The notes under the pieces are model-generated. The model was not told the DNA's origin. It did not search any database and was given only the letters and a program-made list of their open reading frames with translations. Shown here in pieces: positions 34,350-40,771 of a stretch of DNA of 64,000 nucleotides. The stretch covers positions 62,001-126,000 of the forward strand of contig JAFLUA010000002.1 in assembly GCA_022508985.1 (NCBI GenBank), written 5' to 3'. This stretch comes from Muribaculaceae bacterium. GTDB lineage: Bacteria > Bacteroidota > Bacteroidia > Bacteroidales > Muribaculaceae. Made by a program: the position numbers and the translations under genes. Position 1 is the stretch's first letter. Each line of letters starts with the position of its first letter.

Positions 34350-35163
34350 ATTAATCATATCAGCCCTCATAATTTTTTCAGCATCAAATCTCATGGCACA
34401 AAATAAAGTAATTCAGACAGCAGGCCGCGAACAGCTCGGCACCTTCGCGCCGGAATTTGCACATCTAAACGACGACATTCTTTTTGGAGAAGTATGGAGC
34501 CGCACCGACAAGCTCTCGCTCCGCGATCGCAGCCTCGTTACATTAACATCTCTTATCTCGCAAGGCATTACCGACAGTTCGCTCACCTACCATCTTCAAG
34601 AAGCTAAAAAGAACGGCATTTCGCGACAAGAAGCCTCCGAGATTATAACACACATAGCTTTCTATGCCGGGTGGCCTAAAGCATGGGCTGCCTTCCGTCT
34701 GGCGAAAGACGTCTGGAGCGACGACATTGTCGAAAACGATGCTAAAGCAACGCATCAACGTAGCATGATTTTCCCTATTGGCCAACCAAATGATGCATTT
34801 GCCAAATATTTCAGCGGAAATAGTTACCTTGCCCCTCTTTCAAACGAACAACTTACATTTTTCAATGTTACTTTCGAGCCCGGTGTCCGCAACAACTGGC
34901 ACATTCACAAGGCTGAAAACGGAGGTGGGCAACTGTTGGTAGGCGTCGGCGGGCGCGGCTGGTATCAAGAAGAAGGCAAGCCAGCCGTCGAAATCCTTCC
35001 CGGAACAGTTATACACATTCCTGCAAATGTTAAGCATTGGCACGGCGCTCAAGATAATTGTTGGTTTTCTCATCTGGCTTTTGAAATCGAAGGCAAGAAC
35101 ACATCTAACGTGTGGCTCGAACCCGTCGACGATAACGCTTACAACGCTTTAGGCAAAAAGTAA
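34339..35163 (+). CDS. Exported carboxymuconolactone-decarboxylase-like and cupin fusion
   Basis: A signal peptide (1-20) is followed by a carboxymuconolactone-decarboxylase-like domain (about 30-120: FAHLNDDILFGEVWSR, LSLRDRSLVTLTSLISQGI, SEIITHIAFYAGWPKAWAA). The usual CxxC of the AhpD branch is absent, so it is not a peroxidase of that type. A cupin follows (about 165-240: GVRNNWHIHKAENGGGQLLVGVGGRGW, LPGTVIHIPANVKHWHGA) with histidines placed to bind a metal. Such fusions often act on lactone or quinone-like compounds, but the substrate here is unknown. It is the last gene before a strong terminator. Confidence 0.87.
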   Translation: MKTKLIISALIIFSASNLMAQNKVIQTAGREQLGTFAPEFAHLNDDILFGEVWSRTDKLSLRDRSLVTLTSLISQGITDSSLTYHLQEAKKNGISRQEASEIITHIAFYAGWPKAWAAFRLAKDVWSDDIVENDAKATHQRSMIFPIGQPNDAFAKYFSGNSYLAPLSNEQLTFFNVTFEPGVRNNWHIHKAENGGGQLLVGVGGRGWYQEEGKPAVEILPGTVIHIPANVKHWHGAQDNCWFSHLAFEIEGKNTSNVWLEPVDDNAYNALGKK

Positions 35164-35190
35164 ACGCTACACTCTCTACAAATCATAAAA

Positions 35191-35230
35191 GCGGGAGCCC
35201 CTATCTCGAAGGCTCCCGCTTATTCTGTTT
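35191..35230 (+). terminator. Terminator of the AraC-regulated gene set
   Basis: GCGGGAGCC at 35191-35199 pairs perfectly with GGCTCCCGC at 35211-35219 (9 bp, 11-base loop), followed by TTATTCTGTTT. It lies 27 bases after the cupin-fusion stop and faces the convergent sigma-factor gene. Confidence 0.85.
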
Positions 35231-35273
35231 ACTCGCACACCGCAATAAGTGCGAGGTTCCGTCGTTCCCTGAT

Positions 35274-35780
35274 TTAACGATAGTCTTTGAAGCGTTCTTG
35301 CAATTTTTTGCGTGCGGCAAAGATGCGGCTCTTAACAGTGCCTACCGGCAAGCCCATCTGCTCTGCTATCTCTTCATATTTATATCCGGCTATGTGCATC
35401 GAAAAAGGCTTGCGATATTCTTCGCCAAACTCTTTGATTGCCGCCATGATTTCGGTTGCCGTATAGCTGTCTTCGGGGCTCTCGATGCCGCTATCTTGGC
35501 TTAAGTTAAGCTGATAGAGATTGTCGCTCGTGTCAATCACAGTTGCCGAGCGAACGCCGCGTCGGTAGTTGTTGATGAAGATGTTGCGCATAATAGTGAA
35601 CACCCAGCCCTTAAAGTTTGTACCGGCCTCGTATTTATCTTCATTATCGAGGGCCTTAAGGGTTGTATCCTGCAACAAATCATAGGCGTCGTCGCGGTTG
35701 GAAGTGAGCATGTAAGCAAAATTCAGAAGGTTGCTCTGGAGGCTGAGGAGATTGCTTTGGAATGTAGTGTTCGTTGCCAT
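35274..35780 (-). CDS. ECF-type RNA polymerase sigma factor
   Basis: The 168-residue protein has region 2 (about 14-80: LLNFAYMLTSNRDDAYDLLQDTTLKAL, FKGWVFTIMRNIFINNYRR) and region 4 (about 110-165: ATEIMAAIKEFGEEYRKPFSMHIAGYKYEEIAEQMGLPVGTVKSRIFAARKKLQE). These bind the -10-like and -35-like elements. No anti-sigma gene is adjacent, so its control is not visible here. This subgroup is common in Bacteroidales with unclear signals. Confidence 0.92.
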   Translation of the reverse strand: MATNTTFQSNLLSLQSNLLNFAYMLTSNRDDAYDLLQDTTLKALDNEDKYEAGTNFKGWVFTIMRNIFINNYRRGVRSATVIDTSDNLYQLNLSQDSGIESPEDSYTATEIMAAIKEFGEEYRKPFSMHIAGYKYEEIAEQMGLPVGTVKSRIFAARKKLQERFKDYR

Positions 35781-35845
35781 TTTAGTTATAATTTATGCGG
35801 TTATTTTTGGTGATGTTTTTAGTATCGTTTTTTTGTTTGACGGCT

Positions 35846-35874
35846 CAAAATTACGGCGAAATTTTGCCATGCAA
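35846..35874 (-). promoter_or_regulatory. Candidate promoter of the ECF sigma gene
   Basis: CAAAATTA at 35846-35853 is TAATTTTG on the minus strand. CAA at 35872-35874 (TTG) is 18 bases upstream. The predicted leader is about 60 bases. Confidence 0.5.
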
Positions 35875-36088
35875 GAATTTTAATGTGAACAAATGTTAAC
35901 GCGGAAATTTATTTACTTTTAGCTCAGTAAAGCACTGCTATTCAGGTATATAAATTTAATACAAAATGTTACAAAATTGTTACACAAGCGCAAAACATCA
36001 ATTTTATTGTCAATTTACCCCTTTTTTTGATTCAGTAAAAAAACTACTTCACGCACCACACTACTCTTCCACACTTCCAAAATACCAT
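35875..36088. other. AT-rich non-coding spacer upstream of the structured RNA
   Basis: This stretch holds no coding-like frame, tRNA or clear repeat. It separates the sigma-factor promoter from the promoter of the structured RNA. Confidence 0.5.
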
Positions 36089-36120
36089 TTTGAAAGAATT
36101 CAAAAAAAAACGTAACTTTG
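36089..36120 (+). promoter_or_regulatory. Strong promoter of the structured RNA
   Basis: TTTG at 36089-36092 and TAACTTTG at 36113-36120 are exactly 20 bases apart. This is the same arrangement as at rplS and the tRNA units. Transcription should start near 36125. Confidence 0.8.
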
Positions 36121-36124
36121 CAAA

Positions 36125-36336
36125 AACATAAAGTATATCAATCGATAATACTCATATCTGAGCTTACAGCTCTTATTCTCCTACTGGAAACCGCCAATAT
36201 TCCAACGACAATGAGAATAAGCAGAGAAGTAGGTTCGGCTCGAATATGAGCTGAATTATTTTGTGCTTTCTTATTGTCACGGCGCTTGGCGGTGCCCCAG
36301 TAGAAGTTGGTACATTTTAATTCAGCTCTTTTGTAT
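36125..36336 (+). ncRNA. Structured RNA of about 200 nt, 6S-like rod (possible Bacteroidales-1/6S RNA)
   Basis: No coding frame fits the 5' part, but long complementary segments are present. Rod fold: 36160-36164 with 36324-36328 (5 bp), an open region, 36181-36187 with 36297-36303 (7 bp), 36190-36197 with 36286-36293 (8 bp), and 36207-36223 with 36264-36278 (15 bp, two bulged bases). A closing stem, central bubble and long terminal stem is the 6S RNA plan. I recall a Bacteroidales-1 motif described as 6S-like, but have not compared sequences. A competing fold pairs 36151-36157 with 36244-36250, 36172-36180 with 36213-36221, and 36248-36258 with 36318-36328 (11 bp perfect). The 3' end is uncertain. 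It may instead be a leader of the HTH gene. Confidence 0.65.
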
Positions 36337-36559
36337 GATACATATTGGCAAAATTATCCATGCAGAACTCCTGAGACAGGAGAGGACTCCTACTTGGCTT
36401 GCCAAAAAAATCAATTGCGAACGTCCTAACATCTATTATATCATCAAGCAACCCTCTATTAATACCGAAATGCTTGAACGAATATCTAAAGCCTTGGATA
36501 TTGACTTCTTCAAAATTTATTCCGACCAACTAAACAATGATTCCAACAAAATAACGTAA
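36335..36559 (+). CDS. Small helix-turn-helix protein
   Basis: The start at 36335 gives a 74-residue protein beginning MIHIGKIIHAELLRQERTP. A longer frame from 36263 would be read out of the structured RNA and has no plausible extra domain. Residues about 18-60 (PTWLAKKINCERPNIYYIIKQPSINTEMLERISKALDI) form an XRE-like helix-turn-helix. Its ATG lies seven bases after the last helix of the RNA, so the RNA could influence its translation. Small orphan HTH proteins of this type are common in Bacteroidales, with unknown targets. The following exported-protein genes are candidate targets. Confidence 0.75.
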   Translation: MIHIGKIIHAELLRQERTPTWLAKKINCERPNIYYIIKQPSINTEMLERISKALDIDFFKIYSDQLNNDSNKIT

Positions 36560-36624
36560 AATAATTTTACTAATACGTAAAACACACATACTATTAACCA
36601 TATCAAGAAGCAAGGGGAAGCGTC

Positions 36625-36632
36625 TAAATTTG
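36625..36632 (+). promoter_or_regulatory. -7 element upstream of the small exported-protein cluster
   Basis: TAAATTTG matches TAnnTTTG in the 108-base gap after the HTH gene, 35 bases before the ATG at 36668. No TTTG is visible at the -33 distance, so the promoter may need an activator. Confidence 0.55.
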
Positions 36633-36667
36633 CGCCACAAAAAAATCATTAACTCAAAACAAAAAAC

Positions 36668-36961
36668 ATGAAAAAATTATTGTTAGCTGCATTTGTTCTT
36701 TTAGGTGGATTGGGCGCTTTCATCACTCCAACATATGCAGAACCAGCACACCAAGTATGCGCCCCTGATAGCCCCTGCCTATACACCGGCTATGCAAAAT
36801 GCGACAATTTCAAGATTTACATCACTGTGAAAATGGATAAAAACGGACAACCAATTGCTTCTTTCAGAGACAACAACAAGGATTATACCGTTTACGTGTT
36901 TATCGACAACAATGGATATTATGTAAATCATGATGGTAGAAAATACTATTTTAACATGTAA
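36668..36961 (+). CDS. Small exported protein of unknown function (97 aa)
   Basis: A clear signal peptide (1-24, ending TYA) leaves a mature protein of about 73 residues. It has three cysteines (VCAPDSPCLYTGYAKC), so at least one disulfide is possible. The C-terminal half has the pattern KIYITVKMDKNGQPIASF...YTVYVFIDNNGYY...RKYYFNM, probably beta strands. The gene two positions downstream (37364) ends in a similar pattern, suggesting paralogy. The region is visibly AT-rich: I count 23 G/C among the 60 bases at 36841-36900. No family recognised. Confidence 0.7.
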   Translation: MKKLLLAAFVLLGGLGAFITPTYAEPAHQVCAPDSPCLYTGYAKCDNFKIYITVKMDKNGQPIASFRDNNKDYTVYVFIDNNGYYVNHDGRKYYFNM

Positions 36962-36982
36962 TAACACCAATCAAAAACTGAT

Positions 36983-37315
36983 ATGAAAAAATTTCTTATA
37001 GCCATTGTCTTCGCAATGATGTGCCAACTTTCTTCTTGGGCATACACCTTAAGTTCTGACATGGTTTTTGCTGCCGATGGAGTAACGCTACAAATGAATA
37101 GCAATGGCACATGCAGAATAATATCTCGCGAAACAGGAAATCTCTACGGAACTTATGATATAGATCCAACAAGGCAAGTTGAACCAGGTTGTTCTCATGT
37201 GAAGATTGTTTTCAATTTTAATGGTATCATAACATATGGAACATTCGCATGGCCACTACAAGACAACCTAATATGTTTCTTTGAGAACGTTCTCCTAAAG
37301 AAAGTTGAAAGCTAA
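36983..37315 (+). CDS. Small exported protein of unknown function (110 aa)
   Basis: The signal peptide (1-20, MKKFLIAIVFAMMCQLSSWA) is followed by about 90 residues of alternating hydrophobic character: DMVFAADGVTLQMNSNGTCRIISRETGNLYGTYDID, then VKIVFNFNGIITYGTFAWPL. This resembles a lipocalin-like or glycine-rich beta fold. It has cysteines at about 48, 73 and 99. It starts 21 bases after the previous gene and is probably co-transcribed. No family recognised. Confidence 0.7.
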   Translation: MKKFLIAIVFAMMCQLSSWAYTLSSDMVFAADGVTLQMNSNGTCRIISRETGNLYGTYDIDPTRQVEPGCSHVKIVFNFNGIITYGTFAWPLQDNLICFFENVLLKKVES

Positions 37316-37363
37316 TTTTTGCATCCAAGCTGAATTTTATCTAATTTATAACTAAATACTTTC

Positions 37364-37663
37364 ATGAAAAAGTTTTTTATCATCTCTGCTTTAGCAGCCT
37401 TCCTATTGGTAGGCCCGGCAGTCGTATCAACCTCCATTGTTCCAAGTGCACATGCAATAAGCGTTCGGAATCTTTCTAAAACTGCGTACAATGCAGCAGG
37501 CCAATCAAGAAAGATAACAGTAAACTATGACAGAGAAGGAAATCCTAAAAATGTCAACGGCAAGTTCGATGTTTACTATTTTGGAGGGACTGCCCCTAAT
37601 GGTCAATATTACAGCTACTATTTCAAAGACCAAAATGACGTTATATGGTATTTCAACCTATAA
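37364..37663 (+). CDS. Small exported protein of unknown function (99 aa), related to the 97-aa protein
   Basis: A signal peptide (1-31, ending AHA) is followed by about 68 residues. The second half (KITVNYDREGNPKNVNG...DVYYFGG..PNGQYYSYYF...VIWYFNL) matches the 97-residue protein in order and spacing: K-x-x-x-T-V, D-x-x-G-x-P, a tyrosine-rich strand, NGxYY and a final YFN plus one residue. It has no cysteines, unlike the 97-residue protein. Function unknown. Confidence 0.7.
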   Translation: MKKFFIISALAAFLLVGPAVVSTSIVPSAHAISVRNLSKTAYNAAGQSRKITVNYDREGNPKNVNGKFDVYYFGGTAPNGQYYSYYFKDQNDVIWYFNL

Positions 37664-37720
37664 AAACCATATAAAATATTCATTCCATTTTTCAAACATA
37701 AAATACAAAACATTCCAAAT

Positions 37721-37978
37721 ATGAATAAAGTAAAAAAAATCTCATTTGCCCTCATTGCAATATCGCTCTGCATGGGAATTTTTACAGCTTGCGACCCAGA
37801 TGATATAGACGCTTTCGCATCAGGATACAGAGACGGTTATTACGGCTCAAGTCGCGGCTTGGTTGTTGAAGGCGAAAGCCAAGCTACAGAACAAGACTCT
37901 TCAGTAAGTATCGCTGTGGCCGAAGAAACAAGCGAAACCGAAAGCTTGGCAACATCTGATTCTGAGGTTATTGAATAA
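37721..37978 (+). CDS. Small lipoprotein with acidic Ser/Thr/Glu-rich tail (85 aa)
   Basis: The N-terminus ends in a lipobox (GIFTAC, Cys24) followed by DPDDIDAFASGYRDGYYGSSRG. A tail of about 35 residues rich in E, S, T and A (VEGESQATEQDSSVSIAVAEE...) is probably disordered. The aspartates right after the lipidated cysteine are compatible with surface export in Bacteroidetes. It is the last gene of the small exported cluster. Function unknown. Confidence 0.72.
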   Translation: MNKVKKISFALIAISLCMGIFTACDPDDIDAFASGYRDGYYGSSRGLVVEGESQATEQDSSVSIAVAEETSETESLATSDSEVIE

Positions 37979-38039
37979 GCTATACAAAAACATCCAATAC
38001 CGGTGCTATTTTGAAATAAGCAGTTGGTAAAAATTACAT

Positions 38040-38082
38040 AGAACCCGAAGATTGCAACAACAATTTTTGGGTTCTTTATTTT
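38040..38082 (+). terminator. Candidate terminator of the small exported-protein cluster
   Basis: AGAACCC at 38040-38046 pairs with GGGTTCT at 38069-38075, followed by TTATTTTG. It lies 60 bases after the lipoprotein stop. The loop is long (22 bases), which lowers confidence. Confidence 0.5.
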
Positions 38083-38206
38083 GTAATGGAGGCCAATTGT
38101 TATCGCTGCAAAACAAGGCAGGAGAATATTTATCGGCAGAAAAAGGTGCTTTTGTCGGTAATATTGGCCAAAATGTCGGAAAAAGGGAATATATAGTATA
38201 AAATGC

Positions 38207-38237
38207 TTGAAAGTAGCGGAACAAATTGCTAACTTTG
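38207..38237 (+). promoter_or_regulatory. Promoter of the RND efflux operon
   Basis: TTG at 38207-38209 and TAACTTTG at 38230-38237 are 20 bases apart. The leader to the TolC-type gene is about 40 bases. Confidence 0.75.
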
Positions 38238-38280
38238 CAGGCTGAAAAAATAACCTACAATCACGCACAATTATTTTTCT

Positions 38281-39684
38281 ATGAAATTAAGATTATTAAG
38301 CGGGTTTGCCTTGTTCACTATGCTTTCGCTGAATGCTATGTCGCAGTCGACGCCTGTGCTAAGCCTTGACGATTGCCTGAGGATTGCGCTTAGCGAAAAT
38401 CCTACAGTAAAAGTCGCCGACATGGAGGTGCAACGCATGGATTATTCGCGCAAGGAAGTAATAGGACAATTATTTCCCAACATCGATTTTAGTGGCACCT
38501 ACAGCCGTATGGTAGCCAAGCAAGTAATGTATTTGAACATGAGTGGCCTCGGCGGTGGCGCTGCGGCAGGAGAAGGTGGGGGCGAGTCATCGGCTTCGAG
38601 CGGCTCCAACTCTTCGGGCATAAAAATGGGTCTCGATAACTCCTACTCGGTAGGCTTTCAAGGGTCGATGCCCCTTATTGCACCTCAGCTATGGAAAAGC
38701 ATATCGATAAGCGATAGCCAGATTTTGCGAAGCCTCGAAGCATCGCGCCAAAGCAAGCAAAATCTCGTAAACCAGGTGAAAAGCGCCTACTACGCCATGC
38801 TATTGGCCGAAGACTCTAAAGAAGTGATTCAAGAGAGCTACGATATGGCCAAACTAACATACGAGACCTACACCAAACTTTATAGCGCCGGTGCCGCTTC
38901 CGACTACGATGTGCTCCGCACCTCTGTTGCTATGAAGAACGTAGAACCCGAGTTGCTTCAAGCCGATATCGCTATCAAGCAGACACGCCTGCAGCTTTTG
39001 ATTCTGATGGGTGTTGACTCTGCTTTCGAGTTCACCGTTAGCGATCGACTGAGCAACTACGAAGGCACCATGTATGAGAATACTATCGCGGCCCTCAACA
39101 ACGACTACAGCGAGAACGCCGACCTTAAGCTACTCGACATCGACGCCTCTATTCTAAAAAAGAACCTCACCATACAGAAATTAGCCTATGCTCCTACCCT
39201 TGCATTGGCGGCTAATTACAACTGGACTTCGATGAGCAACGGATCGCCGTTCAAAAACTTCCGTTGGAACCCATATTCGACAGTTTCGTTGTCACTCTCC
39301 GTGCCCATCTTTAGCAGCGGTCAACGCTGGCACAAAGTGAAAGAAACACAACTGCAAGTTGAAGAATTAAATCTGCAGCGCAACTATCTCGAACGCAGCG
39401 TTGCTATGCAAGTCGACCTCGCTATCGACAATATCAAACGCAATGTGAAGCAGATAGCATCGTCGAGCGAAAGTGTCAAACAAGCCGAACGCGCTCACGA
39501 CATCATGGCGCGCAGCTTCGAAATTGGCGCCGCCAACTACCTCGATCTTCGCAATAGCGAGCTCGCTCTAACACAAGCACGCCTTGCTTACTATCAGGCG
39601 ATTTACAATTACCTCATAGCAGGAAGCTCGCTCGAACTCCTGCAGGGCACAGCGCCTATCGACCAATATACCAACAATCAGTAA
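38281..39684 (+). CDS. TolC-family outer-membrane efflux protein (RND system)
   Basis: The 467-residue protein has a signal peptide (1-21) and two TolC-type repeats of alpha-helical hairpins (VKSAYYAMLLAEDSKEVIQESYDMAKLTYETYTKLY, and QVDLAIDNIKRNVKQIASSSESVKQAERAHDIMARSFEIGAANYLDLRNSELALTQA split across the second half). A Gly/Ser-rich insert at about 97-120 (GGGAAAGEGGGESSASSGSNSSG) is unusual. It sits in a region that would form an extracellular loop. It forms the outer-membrane channel of the RND pump encoded next, 18 bases downstream. Confidence 0.93.
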   Translation: MKLRLLSGFALFTMLSLNAMSQSTPVLSLDDCLRIALSENPTVKVADMEVQRMDYSRKEVIGQLFPNIDFSGTYSRMVAKQVMYLNMSGLGGGAAAGEGGGESSASSGSNSSGIKMGLDNSYSVGFQGSMPLIAPQLWKSISISDSQILRSLEASRQSKQNLVNQVKSAYYAMLLAEDSKEVIQESYDMAKLTYETYTKLYSAGAASDYDVLRTSVAMKNVEPELLQADIAIKQTRLQLLILMGVDSAFEFTVSDRLSNYEGTMYENTIAALNNDYSENADLKLLDIDASILKKNLTIQKLAYAPTLALAANYNWTSMSNGSPFKNFRWNPYSTVSLSLSVPIFSSGQRWHKVKETQLQVEELNLQRNYLERSVAMQVDLAIDNIKRNVKQIASSSESVKQAERAHDIMARSFEIGAANYLDLRNSELALTQARLAYYQAIYNYLIAGSSLELLQGTAPIDQYTNNQ

Positions 39685-39702
39685 TCTCATATTTACAGCA
39701 TA

Positions 39703-40719
39703 ATGAAAAGTATTTATCATATTCTCGCCTTCGCTGTTGTCGCTTCGCTTGCTTCGTGCGGCAACAAGGAAAACACTACCACCGTTGATGTAGTTGAAGA
39801 ACTTCCTATTGTAACTGTCGACGTAGCACACCGCCTCGACGTGCCTCAGTCGAAAGTATATACTGCTAATGTCGAAGCCGAAAACCTTAACAACATAGCA
39901 CCTTCGACTCCTAATCGTATCAAAAAAATCAATGTTGAAGTGGGCGACCGCGTTCGCGCCGGACAGGAACTCGTCTTACTCGACTCTTCCAATATCGACC
40001 AATTGCGCATCAACCTCGAGCAGATTGAGCGCGAATACAACCGCGCCGTCGAGCTCCTCGAAATAGGCGCCGGCACACAGCAAGCTGTCGACCAACTAAA
40101 GTCGCAACTCGACGCCGCAAAGACACAATATGCCAACCTGCTCGAAAACACAGTGTTGCGCTCGCCTATCAGCGGTGTTGTAACATCTCGCAACTACGAC
40201 CCGGGCGATATGACGGGTGCCCTCCCCGTGCTCACAGTCGGACAGCTCGCTCCCGTGGTTAAAGTGATATTAAACGTAAGTGAGAACGACCTCACTGCCA
40301 TAAAAGCCGGGATGCCCGTCGACGTTACTTTCGACGCATATCCAGGCGAATCATTCTCAGGTAAGGTGCAACGCATTTATCCTACTATCGACGTTGCCAC
40401 CCGCACATTCGAGGTTGAAGTGCGCATCGCCAATGCCAACGAGCGAATCAAGCCCGGCATGTTTGCACGCGTATCGGTCGACCTTGGTGTTCTGCAAAAC
40501 GTTGTCGTTCCCGACCGTGCTGTTGTTAAGCAGAGCGGCTCAGGCAACAAATATGTATATGTGCTCAAAAACAAGCACGTAACATACACACGCGTTGAAC
40601 TCGGGCAGCGCTTCGGCACAAGCTACGAGCTTCTCAGCGGCATTGCCGACGGCGACACCATTGTTATCACCGGCCAGTCGCGCTTAGCCGACGGCGTCGA
40701 AGTCGAAGTGCAGAAATAA
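39703..40719 (+). CDS. RND efflux periplasmic adaptor (membrane fusion protein)
   Basis: The 338-residue lipoprotein has lipobox SLASC (Cys19). A barrel-sandwich lipoyl half (ANVEAENLNNIAPSTPNRIKKINVEVGDRVRAGQEL) precedes an alpha-hairpin (about 95-140). The second lipoyl half (SPISGVVTSRNYDPGDM), a beta-barrel and a membrane-proximal domain (VVVPDRAVVKQSG) follow. It bridges the RND pump and the TolC-type channel. Confidence 0.94.
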   Translation: MKSIYHILAFAVVASLASCGNKENTTTVDVVEELPIVTVDVAHRLDVPQSKVYTANVEAENLNNIAPSTPNRIKKINVEVGDRVRAGQELVLLDSSNIDQLRINLEQIEREYNRAVELLEIGAGTQQAVDQLKSQLDAAKTQYANLLENTVLRSPISGVVTSRNYDPGDMTGALPVLTVGQLAPVVKVILNVSENDLTAIKAGMPVDVTFDAYPGESFSGKVQRIYPTIDVATRTFEVEVRIANANERIKPGMFARVSVDLGVLQNVVVPDRAVVKQSGSGNKYVYVLKNKHVTYTRVELGQRFGTSYELLSGIADGDTIVITGQSRLADGVEVEVQK

Positions 40720-40771
40720 AATACTCGAGAATATTAACTACGACATTAAAACCCTTTAATCTCCCAATATA

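Noticed and set aside
36263-36334. N-terminal extension of the small HTH protein by 24 residues
   Set aside because: The extension is read from the structured RNA stems and has no domain-like sequence. The ATG at 36335 gives a typical HTH-family N-terminus.
36125-36336. tmRNA or RNase P RNA as the identity of the structured RNA
   Set aside because: There is no tRNA-like end with CCA, no tag reading frame and none of the conserved RNase P core segments. It is also too short.
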